The notes: generated by a model from the sequence alone, not told the origin. Shown: positions 27,823-36,791, counted from the stretch's first letter. The stretch: 64,000 bases of DNA from Clostridium cavendishii DSM 21758 (GCF_900141845.1 NZ_FQZB01000006.1:62001-126000), one strand, 5' to 3'. A program made the numbers and translations.

Positions 27823-27942
27823 CACTCCTTTAATTTCTAAAAATTAAAGAGTGCAAAATCCATTATGTGTTAGACGATATTATATTTATATTACCTCCGT
27901 ACAAGGAATCGTCTTAAATGCACTTATAGACCTTGCACGGAG
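27823..27942 (-). promoter_or_regulatory. Translational attenuator of the MFS gene
   Basis: Three competing RNA pairings on the minus strand. (i) CTCCGTGCAAGG/CCTTGTACGGAG (27931-27942 with 27895-27906), inside the leader ORF. (ii) Alternative nested helix: AGTGCA (27919-27924) with TGCACT (27850-27855) plus AGACGAT (27908-27914) with ATCGTCT (27872-27878). (iii) Sequestor: CACTCTTTAATTT with AAATTAAAGGAGTG (27841-27853 with 27823-27836), which hides the MFS RBS. Pairing (ii) competes with both (i) and (iii). Confidence 0.7.
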
Positions 27943-27978
27943 TAAAGTAGCTGTTGGATATTTTATACTATATATCAT
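27886..27978 (-). CDS. Leader peptide upstream of the MFS gene
   Basis: A 30-codon ORF with its own good RBS (AAGGAG, six-base spacing) that starts MIYSIKYPTATLLRARS. Codons 12-17 (TTACTCCGTGCAAGGT) form the first arm of a hairpin and closely match codons 9-14 of the other leader at 61224-61271, so both peptides carry an LLxA(R/K) core. By analogy with Erm, Cat and similar leaders, a ribosome stalled here would free the loop for the alternative helix and open the MFS RBS. The peptide is probably not a product in itself. Confidence 0.65.
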   Translation of the reverse strand: MIYSIKYPTATLLRARSISAFKTIPCTEVI

Positions 27979-28038
27979 TTTATTCTCCTTTTCTAGAATA
28001 TCTAATTCTTACTATAAAATCTATAAAAACTTAAAATA

Positions 28039-28806
28039 TTAACCCTTCCTATATACAAGCATAACTTCTGTTGCATTAAAATAGCCAACCTCATATAACT
28101 TACCTTTTAAATTTTCTGACTTTTCTAAGTACTCATCATATTGTGGTAAGTCATGAATCTTCTCCAAGGCACTACTAATTGCTTGAAACCATTGATTTAG
28201 ACATTTCTTTTCCTCCTCTGGAGTTATCTTAGATAATTGTTCCTCATAAGTACCATACTCAAACAAACTTACCTTTTCAAACTTTAAGTCTTCTACCATT
28301 TTTATCAATTCTCGTTTAGTAAACGTCCTATTATGACATATCCCTCTTAGTGTATCTATCTCTGCATGAAAATGATGAAGTTTTACATGTGATAATTGTT
28401 TTTCTGACTGATTATCTGATATCATTTCATTTATTATAATAAGCCCATTATCCTTTAAAACTCTCTTTATTTCATTTAATACTTTTTCTTTATTATGTAA
28501 ATGGTGTAGAGTATTAGAAATAGCTACTATATCCATACTATTATCTTGAAACTTTAAATCCTCGCCATCCATACACATAAATTCAATTCTCTTATCTTTA
28601 AAATTACCTTTAGCCCTATTTACTGTGGATTCTGTTGTATCAATTCCAATTATACTACTATAACCCGGTAAACATTCTTGAAGTTCGCAAATGAAATCAC
28701 CTAGACCTGTCCCAATATCTAAGACCTTTAATTCTTTACCTTGCCCACTTAATATTTGTTTTAATCTCTCCATTTTCTCTCCCCAACTTATTTTGCTTGA
28801 TCTCAT
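28039..28806 (-). CDS. Class I SAM-dependent methyltransferase
   Basis: A 255-residue cytoplasmic methyltransferase. Motif I is VLDIGTGLGDF, the acidic residue of motif II is in GIDTTES, and NTLHHLHNKEKVLNEIKRVL with DNGLIIINEM follows. The fold is the Methyltransf_11/25 type; the substrate cannot be told. ATG 28806 has no clear RBS; an internal ATG at 28773 has GGGGAG only three bases away, so the start is uncertain. It lies upstream of the MFS gene on the same strand, but the MFS leader intervenes. Confidence 0.8.
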   Translation of the reverse strand: MRSSKISWGEKMERLKQILSGQGKELKVLDIGTGLGDFICELQECLPGYSSIIGIDTTESTVNRAKGNFKDKRIEFMCMDGEDLKFQDNSMDIVAISNTLHHLHNKEKVLNEIKRVLKDNGLIIINEMISDNQSEKQLSHVKLHHFHAEIDTLRGICHNRTFTKRELIKMVEDLKFEKVSLFEYGTYEEQLSKITPEEEKKCLNQWFQAISSALEKIHDLPQYDEYLEKSENLKGKLYEVGYFNATEVMLVYRKG

Positions 28807-28861
28807 TTAACTATACTAAACTATTAAAATTATATAGTTTCTTCTAATAATGAATTAGAAT

Positions 28862-29191
28862 TTATCTCATATATCTGCTTTTTTCGTTTTTTACTCTATC
28901 AACCATATGCCAAATAAACAAAATAATATATCCTATCCATGCTAATGCACAGCCTACTCCTGATTTGAATATGTCAACTATGGTTCCTATTAAAAAAGGA
29001 ATTGCCCATATCGTCATCCTTTTCCCATAATCCTTGCACATTTTTTCATCGTCAAACCCTTCTATTTCATTTGTACTTTTAGAATTGTATCCAGTTAAGA
29101 AATTGCTAGCCTTTCCTTTAGATTTATAAAAACACAATCCCAAAATCAATAGCAATAACGCCATCCCCAAGTCAAAAATAACAAAAAACAT
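28862..29191 (-). CDS. DUF3784 membrane protein
   Basis: A 109-residue protein with an N-terminal membrane segment (about 3-22), a soluble loop containing FLTGYNSKS and EKMCKDYGKRM, and two more membrane segments. The TGYN and KMCKxYGK marks are those I associate with DUF3784. Function unknown. The start ATG has only a weak GAAAGGGG-type RBS. It lies between the MATE and methyltransferase genes on the same strand. Confidence 0.7.
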   Translation of the reverse strand: MFFVIFDLGMALLLLILGLCFYKSKGKASNFLTGYNSKSTNEIEGFDDEKMCKDYGKRMTIWAIPFLIGTIVDIFKSGVGCALAWIGYIILFIWHMVDRVKNEKSRYMR

Positions 29192-29274
29192 AACTATTAT
29201 CCCCTTTCAAATTCCTATTTTTTTGGTAAGTAAGTATTCTTTTTTATAATTTATAAAAATCCATTACTACTTTA

Positions 29275-30696
29275 TTATCTAATATAAACTTCCTTCATTT
29301 GCCCATCTTCATCTTCGCTTTTAGCATTTTTTATTTCCAACTTATCAATAAAGTTAAGAAGGTATCTTTTTGAAATAAGGCCTGATGCTAAATCAGCAAG
29401 AGCATAAGACAACCAGCAACCTATTGGACCCAAAGTATAACCAAGTATCATTATTGATGGTGTAAAAATTAGAATCATCCTTAGAACTGAAAAAAAATAA
29501 GCTTTTTTAGCCATACCAACAGCCCTAAAAACAGTTCCACCTACCCATTGCTGAGCACCAAAAGCTGCAAACATAATTGCAATTCTTATATTAGGAACAG
29601 CATACCCCAAAACAGAAGTATCACTTTTTACAAACAACCCAGCTACTTGCCTTGTAAATATACATACAATAGCGCTATTAAATAGTGCAATAAAAAAAAC
29701 ATATTTTAAGGTAAGCCTTACAACCTCTCTAACCTTATCCAATCTTTCTCGCCCATAGTTGTATCCCAAAATAGGTTGCATTCCTTGAGTTACACCTGCA
29801 ACTGGCATAAAAACTAAGTTTTGAATCATACCAAATAGACCTATTGCTGTTATAAGTTTTGCCCCACCTATATTAATCATTACTCTATTTGCAATTAATA
29901 TTGCAATATTACCAGCACCTTGACTAATAAAGGATGAAAGTCCAATAGATATAATCTCTTTAATAACTAAAAAGTTTATGTTAAAATATTTAAGCTTTGC
30001 TTCTAAAACACTACTCCGTTTCAAAATCATAATAAGTCCATATGAAAAAGATAATATATTAGCTAGAGTAGTTGATAAAGCAGCTCCTTTTACTCCCCAC
30101 CTTAAAAACACTATAAATATAAAATCTGATAAAATATTTGTTACTGAACCAATAATTAAAATTATCATAGACTCTCTAGCTTTACCCTCAGCTCTCAAAA
30201 GCTGACCAAACATAAAAGATGGTGCCATAAATATTATTCCAAACATAAATATAACAAGATAGTCCTTACTTAATAAATATATATCACCACTTGCCCCTAA
30301 AATTCTAATAATTGAATCTAAAAATATATATCCAACTATAGTAAGTAAAATAGCTATACTAACCGTAAGTGTAATAGAATTTCCAAAACACATTTTTGCT
30401 TTTTCCTTATTACCTTCACCTAAGCTTCTTGACAATATGCTCATTCCACCAGTTGATACCATCATAATAAATGTTAATATTATTCCTATAAAAGGTGATA
30501 CTATAGCTACTGCTCCTATAGCAACTTCACCTATTACTTTTCCAACAAAAATAGAATTAATTATTTGATATAAATTATTTACAACTATAGCTAAGATAGT
30601 TGGTATTGATAAATTTATTAGTAGCCTATTAACATTCTCATCACTTAACTCTACCTTTCCAAAAAGATATTCCTTTAAGGCTTTTATCTTACTCAT
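29275..30696 (-). CDS. MATE family multidrug efflux transporter
   Basis: A 473-residue, twelve-segment MATE protein of the MepA/DinF branch: NLSIPTILAIVVNNLYQIINSIFVG in pieces at the N-terminus, QGMQPILGYNYGR in the middle repeat and the GPIGCWLSYALAD segment near the end. It would export cationic drugs using Na+ or H+. ATG 30696 follows GGAGG by eight bases; the open frame extends to a TTG at 30711. An ACATTGCAATGT palindrome lies in its promoter region, 66 bases upstream. It follows an AraC-type regulator on the same strand. Confidence 0.9.
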   Translation of the reverse strand: MSKIKALKEYLFGKVELSDENVNRLLINLSIPTILAIVVNNLYQIINSIFVGKVIGEVAIGAVAIVSPFIGIILTFIMMVSTGGMSILSRSLGEGNKEKAKMCFGNSITLTVSIAILLTIVGYIFLDSIIRILGASGDIYLLSKDYLVIFMFGIIFMAPSFMFGQLLRAEGKARESMIILIIGSVTNILSDFIFIVFLRWGVKGAALSTTLANILSFSYGLIMILKRSSVLEAKLKYFNINFLVIKEIISIGLSSFISQGAGNIAILIANRVMINIGGAKLITAIGLFGMIQNLVFMPVAGVTQGMQPILGYNYGRERLDKVREVVRLTLKYVFFIALFNSAIVCIFTRQVAGLFVKSDTSVLGYAVPNIRIAIMFAAFGAQQWVGGTVFRAVGMAKKAYFFSVLRMILIFTPSIMILGYTLGPIGCWLSYALADLASGLISKRYLLNFIDKLEIKNAKSEDEDGQMKEVYIR

Positions 30697-30761
30697 TACT
30701 GCTACCTCCAAATTACTTCATATTTAAAGTTTAGCAATAATTTATAATTTAAAGTTGTTTC

Positions 30762-30773
30762 ACATTGCAATGT
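30762..30773. promoter_or_regulatory. Palindromic operator candidate upstream of the MATE gene
   Basis: ACATTGCAATGT, a perfect 12-base palindrome, between the AraC-family stop and the MATE start. A second looser repeat (CTTACATT...AATGTTAAG) lies at 30780-30812. Confidence 0.35.
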
Positions 30774-30831
30774 TTGGTATCTTACATTGCTTTCTTTAAG
30801 GTAATGTTAAGTTTTTTAAGTTTTATAACTT

Positions 30832-32517
30832 TTATAGCAATTTTTTTCTACTAATCTCTATCAAATATTGTTCTCCACCTTCTGCGCTTATTATATATTC
30901 ATTATTGTTTACTATTTCAAAACTACAACTTGGCATTGATATTCTTCTAAAAACCTCCTTTTCTTTATTATTAACAGGAATCTTGTCTTGTAAGTTATTT
31001 TCCTTTAACTTGTGAACCACAACTTTATAGATATCTTTACTAAAATTTAACTTTATATCTACTTTATGATTAGAACACTGACATTTCTTAAGTAAAATAA
31101 GAATCGCATAATCCCCATGTTCATCTCTAGTTATCAAATAATCATTATTATACTGAACAACTTTACTTTTAAGCATACTCAAAAAACTATAATAATAATA
31201 TAAAGGCGTTTCTATGCCACTTTTTGAAATTAGATCTTCCATAGAAAAACTCTCTATTAAATTTTCATTTTCTCTAATACTATTCAATAAATTTCCATAC
31301 TTATACCATAAATTCTGATTATCAAGAACAATATCATTAGCAATTTTACAATTACTAAAATTTATAGAATATAATAAATCCCTATCTTTTAATGTATAAC
31401 TATCATACACTGGATTATCACTCTTTAAAGCAAATCCTAATTTAGGTATTGATTTAGTAACTTTTAATTTATCCAGTTCCTCAATATCTATATTTAAACT
31501 TTCACCATACTTAAGACTCTTATAAAATGCAAAATAATCCTCTATATTTTCCTTAATGATTTCATTTATATGAGTTTCCTCTAATGAAAATTTAACATTA
31601 CCATTATCTTTAATTTTATACATCTTTCTATATTCAGTTGGAGTATGCCTAAAGGTTTCCTTAAAGCTCTTAATAAATGCTCCTGCATTACTAAATCCCA
31701 CAAGTTCACTAATTTCATTTATACTTTTATCAGTCATTAAAAGCACATATCTTCCTTTATGAGCTCTAAAGTCTTTCACATATCCACTTAGTCCACCAAA
31801 ATTCTCTTGGTTTAAAAGACGTGAGATATAATATTTGCTTAGATTTAATTCCTCTGAAATACTATCTAGAGTAATCTTTCCATTATAGTTTTCACTTATA
31901 TATCTAGCAAATTTATAATTTCTTATACTAGTTTCATCATCTAAATTACTATATTTCTTAAAAAATTCAACAATTCCAAACTCATTAAGAATTAAGAGTA
32001 TAAGATTCTGATAATAGTAATTTATTCTATCTTTGTAGTTATTTAATACTTCAAAGCCCACTTCATCTTTAAGACCCTTTTTGTATAAATTATTTATAAT
32101 ATAAATCCTTAAAAGATAATCTCTTACCTCTTTCACTGCATCCTTTTTTCCTTCAAGATATTCGCTAGTACAAAGATAGTCATTATCAACCAAACTTTTT
32201 ATATATCTACATCTAAACATTTCACCATAAAGACCACCATGAAGTTTCCTTACTAAACCTTCATTTATATTAGCAATCAATACTATATTATCTCCATTAA
32301 CGTTTTGTATCTTATGAATATCTTCACTATTAAGTATATAAAAATCACCTTTTTCAAGCACATACTTATGATCAACCTTATGCATCTCTACTTTACCATC
32401 TATTATGTACACCAACTCAATGCTTCTATGACAATGATATGAATCTTGTACAATATTTAAAAATTCTACATTTATCTTAATATCATCATTAATAAATTTT
32501 ACTTCTCTCTTATACAT
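30832..32517 (-). CDS. AraC-family regulator with cupin N-terminus and C-terminal extension
   Basis: A 561-residue regulator. The N-terminal cupin (about 1-100) has CHRSIELVYIIDGKVEMH and LEKGDFYILNSEDIHKI. The two-helix AraC DNA-binding domain is at about 205-305 with NLSKYYISRLLNQENFGGLSGYV in pieces and the SNAGAFIKSFKETFRHTPTEYRK signature split across 270-300. The remaining 250 residues look like the GH39-like domain often appended to clostridial AraC sensors of sugars, though no catalytic residues are evident. It may control the downstream MATE gene or a distant sugar gene. RBS AGGTGG. Confidence 0.8.
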   Translation of the reverse strand: MYKREVKFINDDIKINVEFLNIVQDSYHCHRSIELVYIIDGKVEMHKVDHKYVLEKGDFYILNSEDIHKIQNVNGDNIVLIANINEGLVRKLHGGLYGEMFRCRYIKSLVDNDYLCTSEYLEGKKDAVKEVRDYLLRIYIINNLYKKGLKDEVGFEVLNNYKDRINYYYQNLILLILNEFGIVEFFKKYSNLDDETSIRNYKFARYISENYNGKITLDSISEELNLSKYYISRLLNQENFGGLSGYVKDFRAHKGRYVLLMTDKSINEISELVGFSNAGAFIKSFKETFRHTPTEYRKMYKIKDNGNVKFSLEETHINEIIKENIEDYFAFYKSLKYGESLNIDIEELDKLKVTKSIPKLGFALKSDNPVYDSYTLKDRDLLYSINFSNCKIANDIVLDNQNLWYKYGNLLNSIRENENLIESFSMEDLISKSGIETPLYYYYSFLSMLKSKVVQYNNDYLITRDEHGDYAILILLKKCQCSNHKVDIKLNFSKDIYKVVVHKLKENNLQDKIPVNNKEKEVFRRISMPSCSFEIVNNNEYIISAEGGEQYLIEISRKKLL

Positions 32518-32757
32518 ACTACCACCTAACTATTTACACCATATATTCCAATAAGTACATTTTACCATAAAGTTAGTACTATTCTAAATAAAATTACTTT
32601 TAATAAAAATTAACCTTATTTTATATTTCTTAAATAATAATTAAATCTTCTATTCCTTATTTACTTATATTTGTAATAATTTTATAATTAAATAAACAAT
32701 TCTTTTTATATATAAAATCAAACTACGTTATTAATTTAAAATTGAAAGGAGTTAAAA

Positions 32758-33018
32758 ATGATAATTCTTTATTGTGGGCTAAAGCAAAAGTATTTAATTT
32801 CACAAATAGAAAAATTTAAAATAAATGAGCAACACGTTTTTAAATTTATTAAGAAAGATACTCACAATAATATAAAATTATATTTTGATACAATTTTAGA
32901 AGATGATGGAGAAGCTTGTCATATTATGAAAAATATTATACTTAGAAGTGATTTTGGGCAAATCCTATTCTTTAACATAGTGTCTTTCGATGGCGAAAAA
33001 ATAACTTGGTTCCATTAA
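32758..33018 (+). CDS. Small hypothetical protein
   Basis: An 86-residue soluble protein with an excellent RBS (AAAGGAG, seven bases before ATG). It begins MIILYCGLKQKYLISQIEKF and ends FDGEKITWFH. No motif recognised. The only gene on its strand for 5 kb, it ends at a terminator shared with the TIR-like operon. Confidence 0.6.
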   Translation: MIILYCGLKQKYLISQIEKFKINEQHVFKFIKKDTHNNIKLYFDTILEDDGEACHIMKNIILRSDFGQILFFNIVSFDGEKITWFH

Positions 33019-33086
33019 TACACTTATTTTAAAATAAATTAACTAATTCTATGATTCATAATTAATAATATAAATTTAGCAAAAAG

Positions 33087-33120
33087 AAAAGGTATAACAG
33101 GAAAAATTGTTATACCTTTT
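33087..33120. terminator. Bidirectional terminator
   Basis: AAAAGGTATAAC pairs with GTTATACCTTTT around a ten-base loop, between the small plus-strand gene and the end of the TIR-like operon. Confidence 0.85.
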
Positions 33121-33335
33121 TATATTAAATATAATTCTTCATCATCTTTTATCGTTGCTACAATCCTAACATTACTAAAAATATCCAGAATTGAAGGTTC
33201 ACCATCTGTCTTTTCTTTCTTATTATAGCTATCATCGCAATTACATACTCTAGGGAAGCTATTTAGCCTAACGCAATTTCTACCATAATTTATATACTTT
33301 TTAAAGCCTCTTCCCCGCTCTCTTTCGTTATACAA
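33120..33335 (-). CDS. Third gene of the TIR-like operon: small Cys-containing protein
   Basis: About 71 residues from TTG 33335, eight bases after GGAGG; the ATG at 33341 is only two bases from that RBS. It overlaps the end of the preceding gene by eight bases, so translation is coupled. Arg/Lys-rich start, then RNCVRLNSFPRVCNCDDSYN with three cysteines and an acidic end (IKDDEELYLI). No known fold recognised. Its tight linkage to two TIR-like genes suggests a regulator, inhibitor or effector partner; this is inference. Confidence 0.55.
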   Translation of the reverse strand: MYNERERGRGFKKYINYGRNCVRLNSFPRVCNCDDSYNKKEKTDGEPSILDIFSNVRIVATIKDDEELYLI

Positions 33336-34272
33336 CAGCATTACCTCCTTTCAAAAACAACTGCAAAACAGAAATATAACCTGCATTATTTATAATTAGT
33401 GCCTCTAAATAGTTTTTATAAATACTATCTCTTATCTTACAATCACATTTTATATGTATTGTCAGTATATATTTCTTATGAATAGATTTATAAAAAATAT
33501 ATTCATAAACATTTTCATCATCTAAGAATCTACCAACCTTTTCAGATAACATAACTTTATTACCATGTTTATGACATTGTACTACATATTTATCATCTTC
33601 ATCAATAGAAAAACTGTGATTATTTTTGATAATTCCTGCAGTAGCTATCTGATTAATTCTATCTCCTTGAGCTTCAAATATAGTAGCTCCTAATGTTTCA
33701 GACTTAATTAATTTATATCCAGAATTAAAAACCTCCACTAATTTAGCAAGAAAAGGATTATACCTTTCTTTAGTTTCTCCATAACTATCTAATGCTATTC
33801 TTAAAAGCTCTTTTTTATTCTCTAATACTGTATAGTCCTTAATTTTTTTCCTTTTTTCTATATTCATCAATGTATTTTTTATATTATCTATAGCTTGAGA
33901 AATAGCTGCTTTTTTATTTGGATGGTTAATATCATAATAATTAAGTTCAAATCCTTTTAAATAATCGCATAGAGCACAATCAGTAATGTTATTAGGCATT
34001 AACAATGAAAATCTTCCTATGCCTAAATTTCCTATTAATAATCCAATTAAAAACATTATATTTTTATCCTCTAAATAATTTTCTGTTACAATCACTATAC
34101 CAAAATCTGACTCATTTAATTGATTAACCAATTTATCTAATTTATTTTGCATTGGCATTGACAATAAGTGTTTTTCTAATACAGAATAAGATATATCTTT
34201 AATTTCTTCCTGTAGAGCTCTTGCATAATCATCTCCATTATTAGAATAAATAATAAATACTGTTGTTTTCAT
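33328..34272 (-). CDS. TIR-like protein lacking the catalytic Glu, with GAF-like C-terminus
   Basis: A 314-residue cytoplasmic protein. Residues 1-135 align by eye with the TIR-like protein encoded just upstream: VFIIYSNNGDD, SDFGIVIVTENYL, then NIMFLIGLLIGNLGIGR against NVLFETGLFIGRIGRRR, and YYDINHPNKKAAISQAI against YDSTHPNVEAALEIA. The presumed catalytic Glu is Leu75 here, so NAD cleavage is unlikely. Residues about 165-310 have the strand/helix pattern of a GAF-like sensor (ATIFEAQGDRINQIATAG, KYILTIHIKCDC). It starts one base after the upstream stop. I infer a ligand-sensing pseudoenzyme that controls or scaffolds its active neighbour. Confidence 0.65.
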   Translation of the reverse strand: MKTTVFIIYSNNGDDYARALQEEIKDISYSVLEKHLLSMPMQNKLDKLVNQLNESDFGIVIVTENYLEDKNIMFLIGLLIGNLGIGRFSLLMPNNITDCALCDYLKGFELNYYDINHPNKKAAISQAIDNIKNTLMNIEKRKKIKDYTVLENKKELLRIALDSYGETKERYNPFLAKLVEVFNSGYKLIKSETLGATIFEAQGDRINQIATAGIIKNNHSFSIDEDDKYVVQCHKHGNKVMLSEKVGRFLDDENVYEYIFYKSIHKKYILTIHIKCDCKIRDSIYKNYLEALIINNAGYISVLQLFLKGGNAVV

Positions 34273-34273
34273 A

Positions 34274-34747
34274 CTATTTCCTATCTATCTTGCCTAAAAT
34301 AAGAATCTGCTCTTCTATAGATGAGCACGCTATCTCTAATGCAGCTTCAACATTAGGATGAGTTGAATCATACCTTTCTGGATTAAACCCAAACAAATCT
34401 GTAGGTAAATGCAATTCTACTCTATCAGGTGCTAAATAAAAAACTCTCCTTCTGCCAATTCTTCCTATAAATAAACCCGTCTCAAATAAAACATTATCTC
34501 TTACAATAGTATATGCTTTATCTCTTATTTTTGATATATCATCTGGAGAAAATACAAAAATGGCAAAATCAAAAATATCTAATGCCTCTATTAAACTTTC
34601 TAATGCTGTATTTGATGGCTTAAATATACCTTGCGCCCATGTCTCACAATAACATGAATATTGCAAGCTTTTCTGAATAGTCTTTGCAATATTAATTGAT
34701 TCAACTGCCGACCCAATAAAAACCCTAGGTTTATTATTAATAGTCAT
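34274..34747 (-). CDS. TIR-like protein of the CAP12/Pycsar effector type
   Basis: A 157-residue stand-alone TIR-like domain (PF10137 type by recall). RVFIGSAVES is the first strand and loop; ETWAQGIFKPSNT, LDIFDFAIFVFSPDD and RDNVLFETGLFIGRIGRRR follow, the last carrying the presumed catalytic Glu89; then LPTDLFGFNPERYD. Proteins with this domain cleave NAD+ when activated in CBASS, Pycsar and TIR-STING defence. Here no sensor domain is fused and no cyclase is nearby. First gene of a three-gene operon. RBS GGAGG lies upstream of ATG. Confidence 0.8.
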   Translation of the reverse strand: MTINNKPRVFIGSAVESINIAKTIQKSLQYSCYCETWAQGIFKPSNTALESLIEALDIFDFAIFVFSPDDISKIRDKAYTIVRDNVLFETGLFIGRIGRRRVFYLAPDRVELHLPTDLFGFNPERYDSTHPNVEAALEIACSSIEEQILILGKIDRK

Positions 34748-35065
34748 AATATCCCCTCCATAATCACTATATAATATTTATATAATATCACACAAAGGTA
34801 TTTTTTTCCATTTCTTCTCTTAATTTTAATATACTCTTTATATGATTTTTTATGCTCTTGATAGTGAGTTATATTAATATCTAATCTTTAAAATTCATTT
34901 AATCCTATACTATTCATGTTGATATATTCCTTATTCGTAACATAAAATTTAAAAAATTGAAAAGAATAATCATATATAAGAAATTGTTTATTAATTTCTT
35001 ATAATCAATATCTAGAATATTTCTATCTAATACTTAAAAAATTTATTTTAGTAGGAGGCTTTTGA
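34748..35065. other. Divergent intergenic region, TIR-like operon and LCP gene
   Basis: 318 bases, very AT-rich. Holds presumed promoters in both directions and a ten-base inverted repeat at 34976-35002 (ATAAGAAATT with AATTTCTTAT) 64 bases before the LCP start. No further gene seen. Confidence 0.5.
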
Positions 35066-36061
35066 ATGAAAAAAAATAATAAAACTACATATAAATACTC
35101 TATTAAACCAAAACCACAATTATTTAATATGCTTATAGGGCTTTTATTATTATCATTTATTATATCTTTTGTACCAAATAAATCTACATATAATCTATAT
35201 TCTAATCTAACTACAGTTCCTATTGATGATGATAATGAAGCTCTTGAAATCACTGATGCTTCTGCTCAACTGGGAAAAGAAAAAGGAAAAAAAAATATTT
35301 TATTCATTGGCTCTGATGAAGGTACAGTAGACACGCATGGTAGATCTGATTCTATGATACTAATTACTATTGATAGGGATAATAAAAAAATTAAAGCAAC
35401 CTCTTTTATGAGAGATATGTTAGTTACTATTCCTGACTTTGGTGAGCATAATCTTAATCATGCTTATGCTTATGGTGGTGCTGAATTACTAGTTAAAACT
35501 TTCAATTACAATTTTGGTTTAGATATAAAAGATTATGTAAAGGTTGATTTTAAAACCTTTATAAAGATTATAGATAAATTAGGTGGTATAGATATAGATA
35601 TACAATCTAATGAAGTACAGGTTACAAATACTTATATAAGAAGTATTAATAAATTTAATAAATCATCCTCGTCTGAACTATCTGGTGCTGGACTTCAAAC
35701 TTTAAATGGAGTTCAAGCATTAGCTTATAGTAGAAATAGATTTGTTGGAAGTGATTATGGCAGAACTAATAGACAAAGAAAAGTATTACAGGCAATAACA
35801 ACAAAGTTCTCTCATATTGACTATGTTGAAATTGTAAAATTTTTAGTTGATGTATTACCTGAAGTAACAACAACTTTAAACATAGCTGAGATAAGTGATT
35901 TGACAGCTTGGGCTGTTATAAATAGAGTCAATACTTTACAAGGTACATATCTCCCTAAATTAGAAGAATCTCAACATATTAAAACAGATGAATATCATAT
36001 CGTCGTAAATAAAGAAGCTTTTAAAAAAGAAGTGCAAAATTATATTTTTTATGATAGATAA
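35066..36061 (+). CDS. LytR-CpsA-Psr (LCP) cell wall ligase
   Basis: A 331-residue membrane-anchored protein: short cytoplasmic N-terminus, one membrane segment (about 20-40), then the LCP domain outside. Visible motifs are NILFIGSDEG, GRSDSMILITID (Arg and Asp), SFMRDMLVTIP, LGGIDIDI and the QALAYSRNRFVGSDYGRTNRQRK region split over 220-250 that binds the polyprenyl pyrophosphate and Mg2+. LCP enzymes move glycopolymers from lipid carrier to peptidoglycan. Single gene with RBS AGGAGG and a strong terminator. Confidence 0.92.
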   Translation: MKKNNKTTYKYSIKPKPQLFNMLIGLLLLSFIISFVPNKSTYNLYSNLTTVPIDDDNEALEITDASAQLGKEKGKKNILFIGSDEGTVDTHGRSDSMILITIDRDNKKIKATSFMRDMLVTIPDFGEHNLNHAYAYGGAELLVKTFNYNFGLDIKDYVKVDFKTFIKIIDKLGGIDIDIQSNEVQVTNTYIRSINKFNKSSSSELSGAGLQTLNGVQALAYSRNRFVGSDYGRTNRQRKVLQAITTKFSHIDYVEIVKFLVDVLPEVTTTLNIAEISDLTAWAVINRVNTLQGTYLPKLEESQHIKTDEYHIVVNKEAFKKEVQNYIFYDR

Positions 36062-36105
36062 AAACAAAGCTAATCAAGTATTTAAATCTTAATTTTTCTA
36101 AATAA

Positions 36106-36138
36106 AAAAACTCATTCAAATTATAGGAATGAGTTTTT
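36106..36138. terminator. Terminator between convergent LCP and HD genes
   Basis: AAAAACTCATTC pairs with GAATGAGTTTTT around a nine-base loop, T-run on plus and A-run on the other side. Confidence 0.88.
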
Positions 36139-36203
36139 TTATTAATAAACCATAAACTAAAAATAGTCTATGGCTTATTAAATATTTTAGATCACTGTAT
36201 TTA

Positions 36204-36791
36204 CTAATTATTATAAGCTTTCATTTGATTATTAATATGTTCCTCACAAGAACGCATCGCTAAAATTGTTTCTTCAAGTAACTTATCTAATTCAATGCCA
36301 AGCATCTCTGCACCTTGCTTAATTACGTCACGTGAACATCCAGCCGCAAACTTTTTATCCTTAAATTTTTTCTTAAGACTTGAAAGTTCCATATCCATAA
36401 CACTCTTAGATGGACGCATCCTTGCAGCTGCACCAATCAATCCTGTAAGTTCATCTACTGCAAATAATACTTTTTCCATTTGATGCTCTGGTTTAGGTTG
36501 TTCTTCTAAACAAAGTCCGTATCCATGACTAGCTGCTGCCCTTATTAATCTTTCATCCAAACCATGTTCTCTCATAATCTCTTGAGTTTTACTACAATGT
36601 TGTTCTGGATATATTTCAAAATCTAAATCATGAAGCAACCCAACTATAGACCAAAATTGTGCTTCATCTCCATACCCCAATTTTTCTGCAAAATATTTCA
36701 TAGTGGCCTCAACTGTTAAAGCATGTTGAATATGAAACTCCTCTTTATTGTATTCAGTAAGTAGCTTCCATGCTTCTTCTCTTTTTAACAT
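36204..36791 (-). CDS. HD-domain hydrolase
   Basis: A 195-residue HD-superfamily protein. Metal ligands are apparent in IQHALTVEATM (His), VGLLHDLDFE (HD) and ASHGYGL (His), followed by VDELTGLIGAAARMRP. This form, seen in many Firmicutes, is annotated only as HDIG-type phosphohydrolase, probably acting on a nucleotide or phosphate ester. RBS AAGGAGGAG. Divergent from the XRE-cupin regulator. Confidence 0.8.
   Translation of the reverse strand: MLKREEAWKLLTEYNKEEFHIQHALTVEATMKYFAEKLGYGDEAQFWSIVGLLHDLDFEIYPEQHCSKTQEIMREHGLDERLIRAAASHGYGLCLEEQPKPEHQMEKVLFAVDELTGLIGAAARMRPSKSVMDMELSSLKKKFKDKKFAAGCSRDVIKQGAEMLGIELDKLLEETILAMRSCEEHINNQMKAYNN

Noticed and set aside
27851..28042. 63-codon plus-strand ORF over the MFS leader
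   Set aside because: No RBS; its frame is explained by the RNA structures and leader ORF on the opposite strand.
33120..34747. CBASS, Pycsar or Thoeris operon
   Set aside because: The TIR-like domain fits these effectors, yet no cyclase, ThsA-like or cap-specific gene is in the window, so the names cannot be used.
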